A DNA stretch of 64,000 bases from Paracoccaceae bacterium (GTDB lineage Bacteria > Pseudomonadota > Alphaproteobacteria > Rhodobacterales > Rhodobacteraceae). The notes below the pieces were generated by a model. It ran no database searches. It saw nothing but the letters and a program-made list of their open reading frames with translations, and had not been told where the DNA came from. The translations under genes were made by a program, and so were the position numbers. Of the stretch, positions 43,863 through 53,415 are shown one piece after another; position 1 is the first letter of the stretch, and every line of letters starts with the position of its first letter. Location of the stretch: positions 1 through 64,000 of the forward strand of contig REBU01000044.1 of the NCBI GenBank assembly GCA_007692585.1. Direction: 5' to 3'.

Positions 43863-44333
43863 TCAGTCGCGGTGATAGGGACTTCCCGCGAGGATCGTGG
43901 CCGCCCGGTAGATCTGTTCAGCCAGCATGACCCGCACCAGCATATGCGGCCAGACCATTGGGCCGAAAGACAGAAGCTTGCGCGCCGCGGCCCGCAGATC
44001 CGGGTCAAGACCATCCGCCCCCCCGATCACGAAAGCCAGATCACTCACACCACTGTCGCGCCATCCTGCGATGTCTTGCGCAAACTCCCGCGAACTGCGC
44101 GTCTCGCCGCGCTCATCCAGGGCCACGACCAACGCCCCCTCGGCCAGCACCCGCTCTAGCGCACGCGCCTGCGCTATGGGTTCGGTAGCCTTGCGCTCAT
44201 CGACTTCGTGTTCGATGCAGGGACCAAGCGACAAGGCGCGCCCGGTCCGGTCAAATCGGGTCAGATAGTCATCGATCAACGCGCGCTCGGGGCCTTTGCG
44301 GATGCGCCCGACCGCGCAGATTTGCACGCGCAT
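43863..44333 (-). CDS. rlmH: 23S rRNA (pseudouridine1915-N3)-methyltransferase RlmH
   Basis: RlmH is a SPOUT methyltransferase that methylates pseudouridine 1915 in helix 69 of 23S rRNA. The 156-residue protein shows the knot region LAFVIGGADGLDP and the C-terminal LVRVMLAEQIYRAATILAGS ending PYHRD, both diagnostic. ATG 44333 was chosen because it overlaps the rsfS stop (ATGA) and gives the family N-terminus (RVQICAVGRIRKGPE); an in-frame start lies at 44366. Confidence 0.95.
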   Translation of the reverse strand: MRVQICAVGRIRKGPERALIDDYLTRFDRTGRALSLGPCIEHEVDERKATEPIAQARALERVLAEGALVVALDERGETRSSREFAQDIAGWRDSGVSDLAFVIGGADGLDPDLRAAARKLLSFGPMVWPHMLVRVMLAEQIYRAATILAGSPYHRD

Positions 44334-44704
44334 CAGATCGTCGCCGCGCCACCCGCATCGAGCCACATTTTCTCTAGCTGGTAAAATTCGCGCACTTCGG
44401 GCCGGAAGACATGCACCACGACATCGCCAGTGTCGATCAAGACCCAGTCGCCGACCTCCTTGCCTTCGGAGCGCGCCGAAAGCTTGAAGCGCTCTTTCAG
44501 CCGATCAATCAGCTTTTGCGAGATCGCCGCGACATGGCGGCTGGAGCGGCCCGAGCAGATGACCATGTAATCCGCCATGTTGGAACGCCCGCGCAGATCG
44601 ATCTGCACGACGTCCTCGGCTTTTTCATCATCTACAAGGCCCACAACGGCGCCGAGCAGATCTTCGGGCGAGAATTCGGATGTCGCGGAGCGTTCAGCGC
44701 GCAA
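44333..44704 (-). CDS. rsfS: ribosome silencing factor RsfS
   Basis: RsfS binds ribosomal protein uL14 and blocks subunit joining in starved cells. The 123-residue product carries EKAEDVVQIDLRGRSNMADY, ICSGRSSRHVAAISQKLIDR and GDWVLIDTGDVVVHVFRPEV. The start codon appears to be TTG at 44704, giving a leader of about 20 residues before the conserved core, similar to relatives. No nearby ATG is in frame. The gene is coupled to rlmH by ATGA, the usual neighbour. Confidence 0.92.
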   Translation of the reverse strand: MRAERSATSEFSPEDLLGAVVGLVDDEKAEDVVQIDLRGRSNMADYMVICSGRSSRHVAAISQKLIDRLKERFKLSARSEGKEVGDWVLIDTGDVVVHVFRPEVREFYQLEKMWLDAGGAATI

Positions 44705-44754
44705 TCCGACCGGAAGGCCGGTTTCTGGATCAGAGTGAGACAGGAGATTTCCCC

Positions 44755-45003
44755 GTGTTGATCGTGCCGCATATCCCCGGCACCAGAGGGACCGATGATA
44801 GCAGTCCGCCGCGCCGAGTTCAATCGGTTGCGCATTACGGCTTGGGCAAGGGGCCGCGCGGTCGGCATGTGCTGCCCATTGATCCGCAAGGACGAGAGCG
44901 CTATACGCGAGAGATGACTCGTTTTTTCGACATGGCTGACCATGCGCGCCTGCCGCAGCGCTTCACCCGAGAGAACCGTTCGGTTCTGGCACGGCGGCAC
45001 TGA
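44755..45003 (+). CDS. possible small basic protein (82 aa)
   Basis: A GTG-started frame preceded by CAGGAG eight bases upstream, reading away from rsfS. The product is rich in Arg, His and Pro (PRRVQSVAHYGLGKGPRGRH) with DPQGRERYTREMTRFFDMAD in the middle and no membrane segment. The ribosome site and protein-like composition support it. It ends 69 bases before leuC. No family recognised. Confidence 0.4.
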   Translation: MLIVPHIPGTRGTDDSSPPRRVQSVAHYGLGKGPRGRHVLPIDPQGRERYTREMTRFFDMADHARLPQRFTRENRSVLARRH

Positions 45004-45072
45004 CTGCGCGCTTGCAGCCGCTTGGGCCGCATCTTTTTTGCCAGCCAAACCGTCAGCCAAGGAATTTCTGCC

Positions 45073-46482
45073 ATGCCAAAAACACTCTATGACAAGATCT
45101 GGGATGCCCATGTTGTCCATGAAGACGACAACGGCACTTGCCTGCTCTATATCGACCGCCATCTGGTTCACGAAGTGACCAGCCCGCAAGCCTTCGAAGG
45201 GCTGCGTGTGACGGGCCGCCGTGTGCGCGCGCCCGAGAAGACCATTGCGGTGCCCGATCACAATGTGCCCACGACACCTGACCGCGAACAGGGGATCGAG
45301 AACGAGGAATCGCGCATCCAGGTCGAAGCGCTCGACCGCAATGCCCGCGACTTCGGCGTGCACTACTACCCAGTTTCCGACATCCGGCAGGGCATCGTGC
45401 ATATCGTCGGGCCCGAACAGGGCTGGACCTTGCCGGGGATGACAGTCGTCTGCGGCGACAGCCACACCGCGACGCATGGGGCCTTCGGCGCGCTCGCGCA
45501 TGGGATCGGCACGTCAGAGGTCGAGCATGTGCTCGCCACCCAGACCCTGATCCAGAAGAAATCGAAGAACATGAAGGTCGAGATCACCGGCTCCCTGCGC
45601 CCCGGTGTGACCGCAAAGGACATCACGCTCTCGGTCATCGGCGCAACCGGCACGGCGGGCGGCACCGGCTATGTGATCGAATATTGCGGGCAGGCCATCG
45701 AAGAGTTGTCGATGGAAGGCCGCATGACCGTGTGCAACATGGCCATTGAGGGCGGTGCGCGCGCCGGGCTTATTGCGCCTGATGAAAAAACATTTCAATA
45801 TGTGCAGGGCCGCCCGCATGCCCCCAAAGGCGCGCAATGGGACGCCGCACTTGCCTGGTGGAAGACGCTGAAATCCGATCCTGACGCGGTCTGGGACAAG
45901 GTCGTGACCTTGCGCGGCGAAGATATTGCGCCGGTTGTCACCTGGGGCACCTCTCCCGAAGATGTGCTGCCGATCACAGCCACTGTGCCCGATCCTGAAA
46001 GCTTCACAGGCGGCAAGGTCGAGGCGGCGCGCCGCGCGCTTGACTATATGGGCCTCACAGCGGGCCAGAAGCTGACCGATATCGAGATCGACACTGTGTT
46101 CATCGGCTCCTGCACAAATGGCCGGATCGAAGACCTGCGCGCGGCCGCCGCTGTCCTGAAGGGCAAGAAAATCGCCGTCAAACGCGCAATGGTGGTGCCC
46201 GGCTCTGGCCTCGTGCGGGCGCAGGCCGAAGAAGAAGGGCTCGCGCAGATCTTCATCGATGCGGGCTTTGAATGGCGGCTGGCGGGTTGCTCGATGTGTC
46301 TTGCGATGAATCCTGACCAACTCAGCCCAGGCGAGCGCTGCGCGGCCACCTCGAACCGCAATTTCGAGGGCCGTCAGGGACGGGGCGGACGCACGCATCT
46401 GATGTCGCCAGCGATGGCTGCCGCCGCCGCACTGACAGGTCGACTAACCGATATTCGCGAAGTGATGGCAGAACCCGCCTGA
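45073..46482 (+). CDS. leuC: 3-isopropylmalate dehydratase large subunit LeuC
   Basis: LeuC with LeuD isomerises 2-isopropylmalate to 3-isopropylmalate in leucine synthesis, using a 4Fe-4S cluster. Motifs: [20 protein letters not shown], the first cluster cysteine region [14 protein letters not shown], and [13 protein letters not shown] supplying the other two Cys; [20 protein letters not shown] binds substrate. Length 469 residues is normal. ATG 45073 follows AAGGAA and matches the family start ([11 protein letters not shown]); an in-frame start at 45022 is less likely. Confidence 0.97.
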   Translation: MPKTLYDKIWDAHVVHEDDNGTCLLYIDRHLVHEVTSPQAFEGLRVTGRRVRAPEKTIAVPDHNVPTTPDREQGIENEESRIQVEALDRNARDFGVHYYPVSDIRQGIVHIVGPEQGWTLPGMTVVCGDSHTATHGAFGALAHGIGTSEVEHVLATQTLIQKKSKNMKVEITGSLRPGVTAKDITLSVIGATGTAGGTGYVIEYCGQAIEELSMEGRMTVCNMAIEGGARAGLIAPDEKTFQYVQGRPHAPKGAQWDAALAWWKTLKSDPDAVWDKVVTLRGEDIAPVVTWGTSPEDVLPITATVPDPESFTGGKVEAARRALDYMGLTAGQKLTDIEIDTVFIGSCTNGRIEDLRAAAAVLKGKKIAVKRAMVVPGSGLVRAQAEEEGLAQIFIDAGFEWRLAGCSMCLAMNPDQLSPGERCAATSNRNFEGRQGRGGRTHLMSPAMAAAAALTGRLTDIREVMAEPA

Positions 46483-46483
46483 T

Positions 46484-46530
46484 TTTCTTGCTCAAAATAC
46501 TCTGGGGTCCGGGGCGAAGCCCCGGCGCTC
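46484..46530. repeat. dispersed intergenic element with a G/C hairpin between leuC and leuD
   Basis: TTTTCTTGCTCAAAATACTC is followed by a perfect hairpin CCGGGGC-GAA-GCCCCGG at 46509-46525. A copy of the 5-prime part occurs at about 11146-11166 behind the second SDR gene (TTTTCTTGGCAAAAATACTC). The similar context, just after a stop codon, suggests a short mobile-like or regulatory repeat. It sits inside the leuCD transcript. Confidence 0.6.
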
Positions 46531-46547
46531 TGGACAGGAGACCATAA

Positions 46548-47153
46548 ATGGAAAAATTCACCCCGCTGACAGGCATCGCGGCCCCCATGCCGCTGGTCAA
46601 TATCGATACGGATATGATCATCCCCAAACAGTTTCTCAAAACGATCCAGCGCTCGGGACTTGGGAAAAACCTCTTCGACGAAATGCGCTACACGCAGGAC
46701 GGGCGCGAAATCCCTGATTTCGTGCTCAATCAACCCGCTTATCGTAACGCGCAGATCCTCATCGCCGGTGACAATTTCGGGTGCGGATCGTCGCGCGAAC
46801 ACGCGCCTTGGGCGCTGGCGGATTTCGGCATCAAAGTCATCATCTCGACCAGTTTCGCCGATATTTTCTACGGAAACTGCTTCAAGAACGGGATGCTCCC
46901 CATTGTCCTGCCGCAAGAGCAGGTCGAAATCCTGATGGAAGACGCGCGCAAAGGCGAAAACGCGCGTATCGCCATTGATCTCGAATCACAGACAGTGACC
47001 AGCGCCGATGGACAGGTCTTCACCTTCGAAATCGACGCCTTCAAGAAGCATTGTCTGCTCAACGGGCTCGACGATATTGCCCTCACGCTGGAGAAAGTAT
47101 CTGCAATTGATACTTTTGAAACAGCCGCGGCGCAAACGCGGCCCTGGGTCTGA
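46548..47153 (+). CDS. leuD: 3-isopropylmalate dehydratase small subunit LeuD
   Basis: The swivel subunit that completes the isopropylmalate isomerase. The 201-residue protein starts [20 protein letters not shown] and contains [20 protein letters not shown], the substrate-binding [17 protein letters not shown], and [29 protein letters not shown] precedes the ATG. It follows leuC by 65 bases containing a dispersed repeat, and a strong terminator ends the transcript. Confidence 0.97.
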   Translation: MEKFTPLTGIAAPMPLVNIDTDMIIPKQFLKTIQRSGLGKNLFDEMRYTQDGREIPDFVLNQPAYRNAQILIAGDNFGCGSSREHAPWALADFGIKVIISTSFADIFYGNCFKNGMLPIVLPQEQVEILMEDARKGENARIAIDLESQTVTSADGQVFTFEIDAFKKHCLLNGLDDIALTLEKVSAIDTFETAAAQTRPWV

Positions 47154-47177
47154 GGCTTTGAAACAAGGCCCTCGACG

Positions 47178-47208
47178 GCGGCATCTCAGCGAGGTGCCGC
47201 TTTTTTTT
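47178..47208 (+). terminator. Rho-independent terminator after leuD
   Basis: A perfect ten-base stem (GCGGCATCTC with GAGGTGCCGC, counting one G-T pair) closes on a three-base loop AGC and runs straight into eight T residues at 47201-47208. It lies 25 bases after the leuD stop. This is the best terminator in the window. Confidence 0.9.
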
Positions 47209-47300
47209 CATGAATTTGATGCAAACTCGCGACAGTTTCTTCTCGAAATAGCCCTGTCTCTCCCTCATCCTGACCTTGGCTATTGCGAAGGTGGCGCGAG

Positions 47301-48266
47301 ATGGGCAACATTGTGTCAACAATGAGGCAGGCGCTTTCGATCAGGAAGCGTGAAGAAAAAACGGCGCAGTCGACCCCGGTCGATATAAAAGCGCTACGAC
47401 AAGGCAGCAAAGTTTATATGTCACATGTGGTGCAATTCATTTTACGTGGTGTTTTCGTTGGCCTGTTGATCCTGACCCCAGCGCTTCTGCTGCCGGGAAT
47501 TTCGCAGGATGCGGCACAGGGGATCACGCTTCTGGGTATCCTTGCCGCCATCGTTGTGCTGACGGAATATTCGGCCTCTTATCCCGGCCTGATCGAATTT
47601 CGCGACGCCAAGCCCTATAATCGTTCGCGGTTCCTGATCCTTGCGCTCATCGTCATTTCGGTGACGCTCCTGCAGCGCTCGGTCATCCTGCAGACAACCG
47701 ACATGTCGGCGTTGTCCGCAGTCGCGATGCAGTTGGGCCACCTTCTGGATTTTCCTTTCAGCCCTGTGCGGCTGCTGGTCTTGTCACTACCACAGGGACT
47801 GCCTGCCGAACATGTGACCAATGTCGCGGCTGCCGCTGCGATCGCCTATATTGTGGCGATCGCGGGACTGGCAGTTTTTGTTGCGATGACGATTCTGGGG
47901 CGCTGGCCGCGCAAGAACATCGCTTTCAATGTCTGGGTAAATCTTCCGAATTTCGACCCGACCAAAGGGACTGATGTCGTCCAGAGGCTCGAACGGGATG
48001 CGCAGATTAACGTCTTGTTAGGCATTATCCTGCCATTCTCCTTGCCAGTGCTCCTGCATATTTCGACGCTGCTGGTGCAGCCGATGACGCTGGAGACGCC
48101 GTTGGCACTTGTGTGGGGGGTCTCGCTCTGGGCGTTCATTCCGGTCAATCTGATCATACGCGGTGTTGCGATGAACCGCATCGCGCAACTGGTGCGCGCC
48201 CAGCGCCGCCGGATTGCCGAAGCCCAGGACGCGGTGCCCGCGCCCGCGCGCTCTGCCTATTCCTGA
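47301..48266 (+). CDS. conserved-looking membrane protein of unknown function
   Basis: A 321-residue protein with about six hydrophobic helices (FILRGVFVGLLILTPALLLP, GILAAIVVLTEYSASYPGLI, FLILALIVISVTLLQRSVIL, and three more) and a basic C-terminus ([12 protein letters not shown]). The start at 47301 lies after AAGG; a TTG at 47283 and ATG at 47325 are alternatives. Its end overlaps the next frame, and that gene lacks a clear start of its own, so the two may be linked in expression. No family recognised. Confidence 0.65.
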   Translation: MGNIVSTMRQALSIRKREEKTAQSTPVDIKALRQGSKVYMSHVVQFILRGVFVGLLILTPALLLPGISQDAAQGITLLGILAAIVVLTEYSASYPGLIEFRDAKPYNRSRFLILALIVISVTLLQRSVILQTTDMSALSAVAMQLGHLLDFPFSPVRLLVLSLPQGLPAEHVTNVAAAAAIAYIVAIAGLAVFVAMTILGRWPRKNIAFNVWVNLPNFDPTKGTDVVQRLERDAQINVLLGIILPFSLPVLLHISTLLVQPMTLETPLALVWGVSLWAFIPVNLIIRGVAMNRIAQLVRAQRRRIAEAQDAVPAPARSAYS

Positions 48267-49375
48267 TTGCCGCGCTCGCCGCATTTTTCGTGGCCCCACC
48301 CCCAACCGCAGCGGATGATATCAGACTGGCCTTCTGGCGCATCGATCTCGGCGGCCGGGGACCGGGCTATGCCTTGCGCGACATCCACGCGCCGACAGAA
48401 GCTGCCAACAGCACTGCACTCCAGATTGCGCATGTCCGACCGGATGTGCTTGTGCTTTCCGGTCTGGATTACGATCACGGACTGAGCGCACTAAAAGCGC
48501 TGCGCGACCTTGTTGCCAACCATGGACACGATTTCGAGCATCTCTTCGCGCTCCCCTCGAATGCTGGGCTGCGACATCTCACGCCCGGGGACATTCCGCG
48601 CGCCCTGACCGGACCGGATGACGCGCAGGGCTATGGCGCATTCGCAGGCGCTGGCGCGCTTGCGATGCTGTCACGATATCCTGTCGACCTGACAAGACTG
48701 CGCGATTTCTCGGACTTCCTGTGGCGTGACCTGCCCGACAGTTTGATCTCAGATCATGATCGAGAGCGGTACGACACGCAACGGCTGTCGAGTACGGGGC
48801 ATTGGGATGTGCCCGTGATGCTAGGCCCGGGGCAAAGGCTGCATCTGCTGATCTATCAGGCGGGACCGCCGGTCTTTGGCGATGCACACCACACCAACCG
48901 GCTGCGCAATCATGATGAAACGGCTTTCTGGACGGCATATCTCGACGCACGCCTTGCTGTGCCGCCTCCGGCAGGGCCTCTGGTCGTGATCGGGGGCAGC
49001 AATCTCGACCCACGTGACGGCGACGGCCTGCATCAGGCGATGCAGGCGCTTCTGACCCATCCGCGCCTGCAGGATCCGCAGCCATCGAGTGACGGAGCGC
49101 GGCACGCGGCGCGCACGGACAAGGATCGCGCCCATCTTGGCCCACCAGAGCTGGATACCGTCCATTGGCCGCAGGACCGCGGGCCGGGCAATCTGCGCGT
49201 CAGCTATATCCTGCCATCGGTCGGTCTGGGCGTCACGGGATCAGGCGTATTCTGGCCCCACCCCGACACGCCGGAGGCTGCCTATCTAGGCCCCGCCGAC
49301 AGCCCGCCGACGCGGCATCGAATGGTCTGGGTCGATATCGATCGCGCCAGTCTGACCGTCGAGAAGCTTAATTGA
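48113..49375 (+). CDS. exported endonuclease/exonuclease/phosphatase-family protein (start unresolved)
   Basis: From about 48240 the frame has a signal-like stretch ([18 protein letters not shown], cut near TAADD) and then a phosphatase-fold domain: [72 protein letters not shown] and late [14 protein letters not shown]. The only GTG before the signal peptide is at 48113, which would overlap the previous gene by 154 bases; no ATG is in frame. The true start may be a CTG or ATT near 48250, or the frame may be reached by slippage. It converges with dapA. Confidence 0.65.
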   Translation: MGGLALGVHSGQSDHTRCCDEPHRATGARPAPPDCRSPGRGARARALCLFLIAALAAFFVAPPPTAADDIRLAFWRIDLGGRGPGYALRDIHAPTEAANSTALQIAHVRPDVLVLSGLDYDHGLSALKALRDLVANHGHDFEHLFALPSNAGLRHLTPGDIPRALTGPDDAQGYGAFAGAGALAMLSRYPVDLTRLRDFSDFLWRDLPDSLISDHDRERYDTQRLSSTGHWDVPVMLGPGQRLHLLIYQAGPPVFGDAHHTNRLRNHDETAFWTAYLDARLAVPPPAGPLVVIGGSNLDPRDGDGLHQAMQALLTHPRLQDPQPSSDGARHAARTDKDRAHLGPPELDTVHWPQDRGPGNLRVSYILPSVGLGVTGSGVFWPHPDTPEAAYLGPADSPPTRHRMVWVDIDRASLTVEKLN

Positions 49376-50246
49376 TCAGGCCTGCATGGCGCATGGCCGC
49401 ATCCATCTGCACCTTGGCGGCGTCGGTCAGACCTACCAGCGGCAAGCGCACATCTTCGCCGCATTTCCCCAACCGCGAGAGGCCATATTTCGCCGCAACC
49501 AGACCCGGTTCAACGAAAATCGCGACATGCAGAGGCATCAGCAGATCGTGCAGCGCCAAGGCGCGGGCGTGGTCTCCGGCGAGGCTGGCTTCCTGGAACG
49601 CCGCACAAAGCTTGGGCGCAACATTGGCCGTGACCGAGATGCAGCCGACACCGCCTTGCGCGTTGAAACCGGGTGCTGTCGCATCCTCGCCCGAGAGCTG
49701 CACGAAATCAGGCCCACAGCTCATGCGCTGCAAGCTGACACGCTCGAGCTTGCCAGTCGCATCTTTCACACCGATGATGCGCGGCAACTCCGCCAGTCGC
49801 CCCATCGTGTCCGGCATCATATCGACGACCGAGCGGCCAGGAATGTTGTAGATGATGATCGGCAGATCGCAGCAGTCATGCACCGCCGTGAAATGCGCGA
49901 TCAGCCCTTCTTGCGTGGGCTTGTTGTAATAGGGTGTCACAACCAGCGCCGCATCCGCGCCGACGCGCTCTGCGTGGCGGATGAAGCCGATGGCTTCCTT
50001 GGTGTTGTTCGAGCCCGTCCCCGCGATCACCGGCACGCGTCCGGCCGTCACCTGCACCACTTCCTCGATCACGCGCTTATGTTCGTCATGGCTGAGCGTC
50101 GGACTTTCGCCCGTGGTGCCAACGGGGACCAAACCATGCGAGCCCTCGGAAATCTGCCAATCGACCAGCGCATGCAGCGCGTCGAGGTCCAGCGCATCAT
50201 CTTTCAGCGGTGTGACCAAGGCTGGCATCGACCCTCTGAGCTGCAT
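49368..50246 (-). CDS. dapA: 4-hydroxy-tetrahydrodipicolinate synthase DapA
   Basis: DapA condenses pyruvate and aspartate semialdehyde in lysine and diaminopimelate synthesis. The 292-residue product has [40 protein letters not shown], the catalytic Tyr in [12 protein letters not shown], and Schiff-base Lys in [29 protein letters not shown] is the usual late motif. The ATG at 50246 follows AAGGGGAACGCAG; in-frame frames further upstream are not homologous. It overlaps the previous gene tail-to-tail by eight bases. Confidence 0.97.
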   Translation of the reverse strand: MQLRGSMPALVTPLKDDALDLDALHALVDWQISEGSHGLVPVGTTGESPTLSHDEHKRVIEEVVQVTAGRVPVIAGTGSNNTKEAIGFIRHAERVGADAALVVTPYYNKPTQEGLIAHFTAVHDCCDLPIIIYNIPGRSVVDMMPDTMGRLAELPRIIGVKDATGKLERVSLQRMSCGPDFVQLSGEDATAPGFNAQGGVGCISVTANVAPKLCAAFQEASLAGDHARALALHDLLMPLHVAIFVEPGLVAAKYGLSRLGKCGEDVRLPLVGLTDAAKVQMDAAMRHAGLIN

Positions 50247-50373
50247 CTGCGTTCCCCTTCGACTGACACATTCCTGCCGACCAAGACCACGATTGCACGA
50301 AAGTGTCTTGATGCTCTGAGTGTGGCGGTTAGAACGATAACCACGGATTTTCAAGGTGAAAAGAAGGCGGCGT

Positions 50374-52353
50374 ATGCAGCAGAAGCTCTCCCGAAAGCTG
50401 TGCCGGGGCGCGGCGATCCTAGGTCTGGCACTGTGGGCAACAGGAGCCGCCCATGGGCAGAGCAGCCCGCCGCCGTCGCGCGTCGCAGGCATTCTGGGCA
50501 GCGCAATGACCGCAGCGGAAGCCGGAAATGTCGACGGCGCGCTCAATCAGGTCCGGGCCTTGCACCCTGTTGCCGCAGATCTGATCCGCTGGCGGGCCTT
50601 GCGGGCGAGCCATGGCACGCTGTCGGAGTTCAAGGATTTTCTGAATGAAAAGCGTGACTGGCCGCTGAATATCACCATACAGCGCCGCGCCGAGGCATTG
50701 ATTGCAACGCGCGGCCCGCAAGAGATCATCGGTTTCTTCGCGCTACATCCGCCGATCACCGAAGAGGGCATGATCGCACAGGTTTTTGCTCTTCATGCAC
50801 AGGGACAAGTGGCCCAGGCGACCGAACTGGCGCAGCAGCTCTGGCAGGACGCGTCGCTGAACGGGGAAAACGAATTGCGTCTGCTGCGCCAATTTGAGGC
50901 GGCACTGGCCCCGCATCACGCAGCCCGCGTCGATATGCTTTTGTGGCGGCGCGAAACGGACGGGGCGCTGCGCCATCTGGAGCGTCTGCCCGAAGCCCCC
51001 CGCGCCGTGGCGCGCGCGCGGATTGCGATGCAGAATAATGAAGACGGGGTGACCGGCTTCATCGCCGCCGTGCCCGACGCGCTGCAAAACGACCCCGGCC
51101 TGATGCATGACCGGTTCGAATTCCGCATGCGCGCTGGCAATTTCGATGGCGCTGCAGAGATCATTCTGGCGCAGTCACGCGACGAGGCGGGCCTCGGCAA
51201 TCCCGAGGACTGGGGGCGGCGGCGGATTCTTCTGGTGCGCAATGCACTCTCAAACGGAGATTTCCAGCGCGCTTATGATCTGGCGACGCCCAACGGGCTG
51301 AGCGACGGGCTGAGTTTCGTCGATCTGGAATTTCTCGCAGGCTTTATCGCGCTGACCTATCTCGATCGGCCCGAAGATGCGTTACGCCATTTCACCAATC
51401 TGCGTGTGCGCTCGACCAGCCCGATCAGTCTGGGCCGCGCAGGCTTCTGGGAAGGTCGCGCGCATGACGCTCTCGGAAATCCCATCGCCGCGCAGGCCGC
51501 CTATGAATTCGGCGCGGAGCATCAGACCGGATTCTATGGCCAGCTTGCCGCCGATCATCTGGGCATGACACTCGATCCCGCGCTGATTGACGGGCCGGTT
51601 TTCCCTGATCTGAGCGAAACTGCTTTTGCGGAGTCTGATCTGTTTGCCGCTGCGATGCTGTTGCGCGAGGCCGGGCAATGGCATGACGCGCGCCGCTTCG
51701 TGCTTGCGCTGGCGCGGCAGGTCGAGGATGACGAAGCCGCGCTGAGCGCGCTGGCCGATCATATGCTGGCAATCCGCGAGCCGAATTTCGCGCTGAACAT
51801 CGCCAAGATCGCCACGCAGAACGACATCACCCTGCCCCGCGCCTCTTTCCCGATCACCGAACTGGCGCAGGCCGAATTTCCGGTCCCGATGGATCTGGTC
51901 AAGGCCATTGCCCGGCGCGAAAGCGAATTTGACCCGGCGGTGGTCAGTCCGGCAGATGCGCGCGGGCTGATGCAGGTGCTACCCGGCACGGGTGAGATGA
52001 TGGCCCGCCTGCTGGATGTGCCGTTCGATCCCCGCGATCTGACACGCAACCCGGTCCTGAACGCCAGGCTGGGCGCAGCCTATCTGCAGGTGTTGCGCGA
52101 AGAATTCGGCCCGTCACTCGCGCTTGTGGCCGCAGGCTACAATGCCGGGCCGGGACGGCCGCGCCAATGGATCGAACGGCTGGGCGATCCGCGCGATCCG
52201 TCAGTGGATATCCTGACATGGGTTGAAAGCGTGCCCTTCGCCGAAACGCGCAACTATATCATGCGCGTGGCAGAATCGCTGGTCATCTACCGCGCGCGGC
52301 TGGCGGGCAGCCCGCAGCCCATCGCGATGGAGCAGCTGTTGCGCGGGCAGTGA
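50374..52353 (+). CDS. slt: soluble lytic murein transglycosylase (Slt)
   Basis: Slt cleaves glycan strands of peptidoglycan to 1,6-anhydro products. The 659-residue protein has a signal peptide (core [16 protein letters not shown]), a long alpha-superhelical body, and a C-terminal lysozyme-like domain with catalytic Glu516 in [16 protein letters not shown], then [18 protein letters not shown] and [17 protein letters not shown]. The ATG at 50374 follows AAGAAGG; a GTG at 50356 is in frame. It diverges from dapA. Confidence 0.94.
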   Translation: MQQKLSRKLCRGAAILGLALWATGAAHGQSSPPPSRVAGILGSAMTAAEAGNVDGALNQVRALHPVAADLIRWRALRASHGTLSEFKDFLNEKRDWPLNITIQRRAEALIATRGPQEIIGFFALHPPITEEGMIAQVFALHAQGQVAQATELAQQLWQDASLNGENELRLLRQFEAALAPHHAARVDMLLWRRETDGALRHLERLPEAPRAVARARIAMQNNEDGVTGFIAAVPDALQNDPGLMHDRFEFRMRAGNFDGAAEIILAQSRDEAGLGNPEDWGRRRILLVRNALSNGDFQRAYDLATPNGLSDGLSFVDLEFLAGFIALTYLDRPEDALRHFTNLRVRSTSPISLGRAGFWEGRAHDALGNPIAAQAAYEFGAEHQTGFYGQLAADHLGMTLDPALIDGPVFPDLSETAFAESDLFAAAMLLREAGQWHDARRFVLALARQVEDDEAALSALADHMLAIREPNFALNIAKIATQNDITLPRASFPITELAQAEFPVPMDLVKAIARRESEFDPAVVSPADARGLMQVLPGTGEMMARLLDVPFDPRDLTRNPVLNARLGAAYLQVLREEFGPSLALVAAGYNAGPGRPRQWIERLGDPRDPSVDILTWVESVPFAETRNYIMRVAESLVIYRARLAGSPQPIAMEQLLRGQ

Positions 52354-52360
52354 TCGTCGC

Positions 52361-52981
52361 TCAGCTCAGCCCGATCACGATACCCACGATGATCATCAGT
52401 GCGCCCGCGATCCGGTTTGCAACCGCCAGCGCGCGGCCAGAGCGCAGGAGCAGGCGCGCGCGGTCCACCATCAGCGCGAAAGCCAGATTGCCGAACATCG
52501 GGATGAATACGGAAACCGCCAGGATCGCCGCGATATCCGCGCCTGTCACGCGGCTGAGGTCGAAAAAACCCGGCAAGACGCCCATATAGAACAGGATCGC
52601 CTTGGGATTGGCCAGGATGACCGTGACGCCTGCCAAGAAGCCCGCGCCCGCGCCGGGGCGCGTCAGACGGCTGTCTTCGGACAGGCGCGCGGTCGCGTGG
52701 CGGATCAGTTGCACGCCCATGATCACGAACATCCCCATCGCGACCCATTTCAGCGCCTCCAGCAGGTCGCCATAGATCGACAGGATCCAGGACAGCCCGA
52801 AAATCGCGGCGAGCGGCCAGATCATATCGCCCAGAGCGACGCCGACCGCCACAGGCGCGGCAGAGGCGAAACCGCCCGACATCGCCCGCGCGATCACCGC
52901 CAGCCAGACCGGGCCGGGGGTCAGGAACAGGATCAGGATCGCGCCTGCGTAGAATGTGAGCTCCAGCGCGGTGATGGTCAT
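52361..52981 (-). CDS. LysE-family translocator
   Basis: A 206-residue membrane protein with six helices and the LysE/RhtB opening ILILFLTPGPVWLAVIARAM, then ASAAPVAVGVALGDMIWPLA and LAGVTVILANPKAILFYMGV. Relatives export amino acids such as lysine, threonine or homoserine lactone; the substrate here is open. It overlaps the VOC gene by ATGA, which in turn overlaps recF, so it is the last gene of a recF-VOC-lysE string. Confidence 0.9.
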   Translation of the reverse strand: MTITALELTFYAGAILILFLTPGPVWLAVIARAMSGGFASAAPVAVGVALGDMIWPLAAIFGLSWILSIYGDLLEALKWVAMGMFVIMGVQLIRHATARLSEDSRLTRPGAGAGFLAGVTVILANPKAILFYMGVLPGFFDLSRVTGADIAAILAVSVFIPMFGNLAFALMVDRARLLLRSGRALAVANRIAGALMIIVGIVIGLS

Positions 52982-53415
52982 GCAGGGGCCGGCAGTGTCA
53001 GGCTGCCATCTTTCGCCAAGGGCCAGAACGGATTATGCGCCACTTCCCAGACATGGCCATCAGGATCAGTGAAATAGCCCGAATAGCCGCCCCAGAACAC
53101 CGCCTCAGGGGATTTGAGCGGCACAGCACCAGTGGCCAGCGCCTCGGCGAAAGCGGCGTCCACATCGGCGCGGCTGTCGAAATTCTGGCAGAGCGTCACC
53201 GCGCCCGTGCCAAGATGCGCCCCTTCACGGCCCTGATCCTTCGCCAGATCAGCACGCCCGAAAAGCATCAGCGCCTGACCATGCAGCTGGAAACAGGCCA
53301 TGCCCTCGACCTCCTCGGCGGGCACCCAGCCGAGGCCCTTGTAGAAGGCTTTGGCGCGGGTGAGATCATCCACGCCGAGGGTGATGAGGGTGATGCGCTG
53401 GCGCGGATAACTCAT
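52978..53415 (-). CDS. VOC (glyoxalase/bleomycin-resistance) family protein
   Basis: A 145-residue single-domain member of the vicinal-oxygen-chelate superfamily: ITLGVDDLTRAKAFYKGLGW at residues 9-28, CFQLHGQALMLFG, and YFTDPDGHVWEVAHNPFWPL with the metal-ligand region DPDGHVWEV. Enzymatic role not readable. Overlaps recF and the LysE gene by ATGA. Confidence 0.88.
   Translation of the reverse strand: MSYPRQRITLITLGVDDLTRAKAFYKGLGWVPAEEVEGMACFQLHGQALMLFGRADLAKDQGREGAHLGTGAVTLCQNFDSRADVDAAFAEALATGAVPLKSPEAVFWGGYSGYFTDPDGHVWEVAHNPFWPLAKDGSLTLPAPA

Noticed and set aside
44632-45501. 289-residue minus-strand frame over rsfS and leuC
   Set aside because: It overlaps two secure genes in other frames and has no family features.
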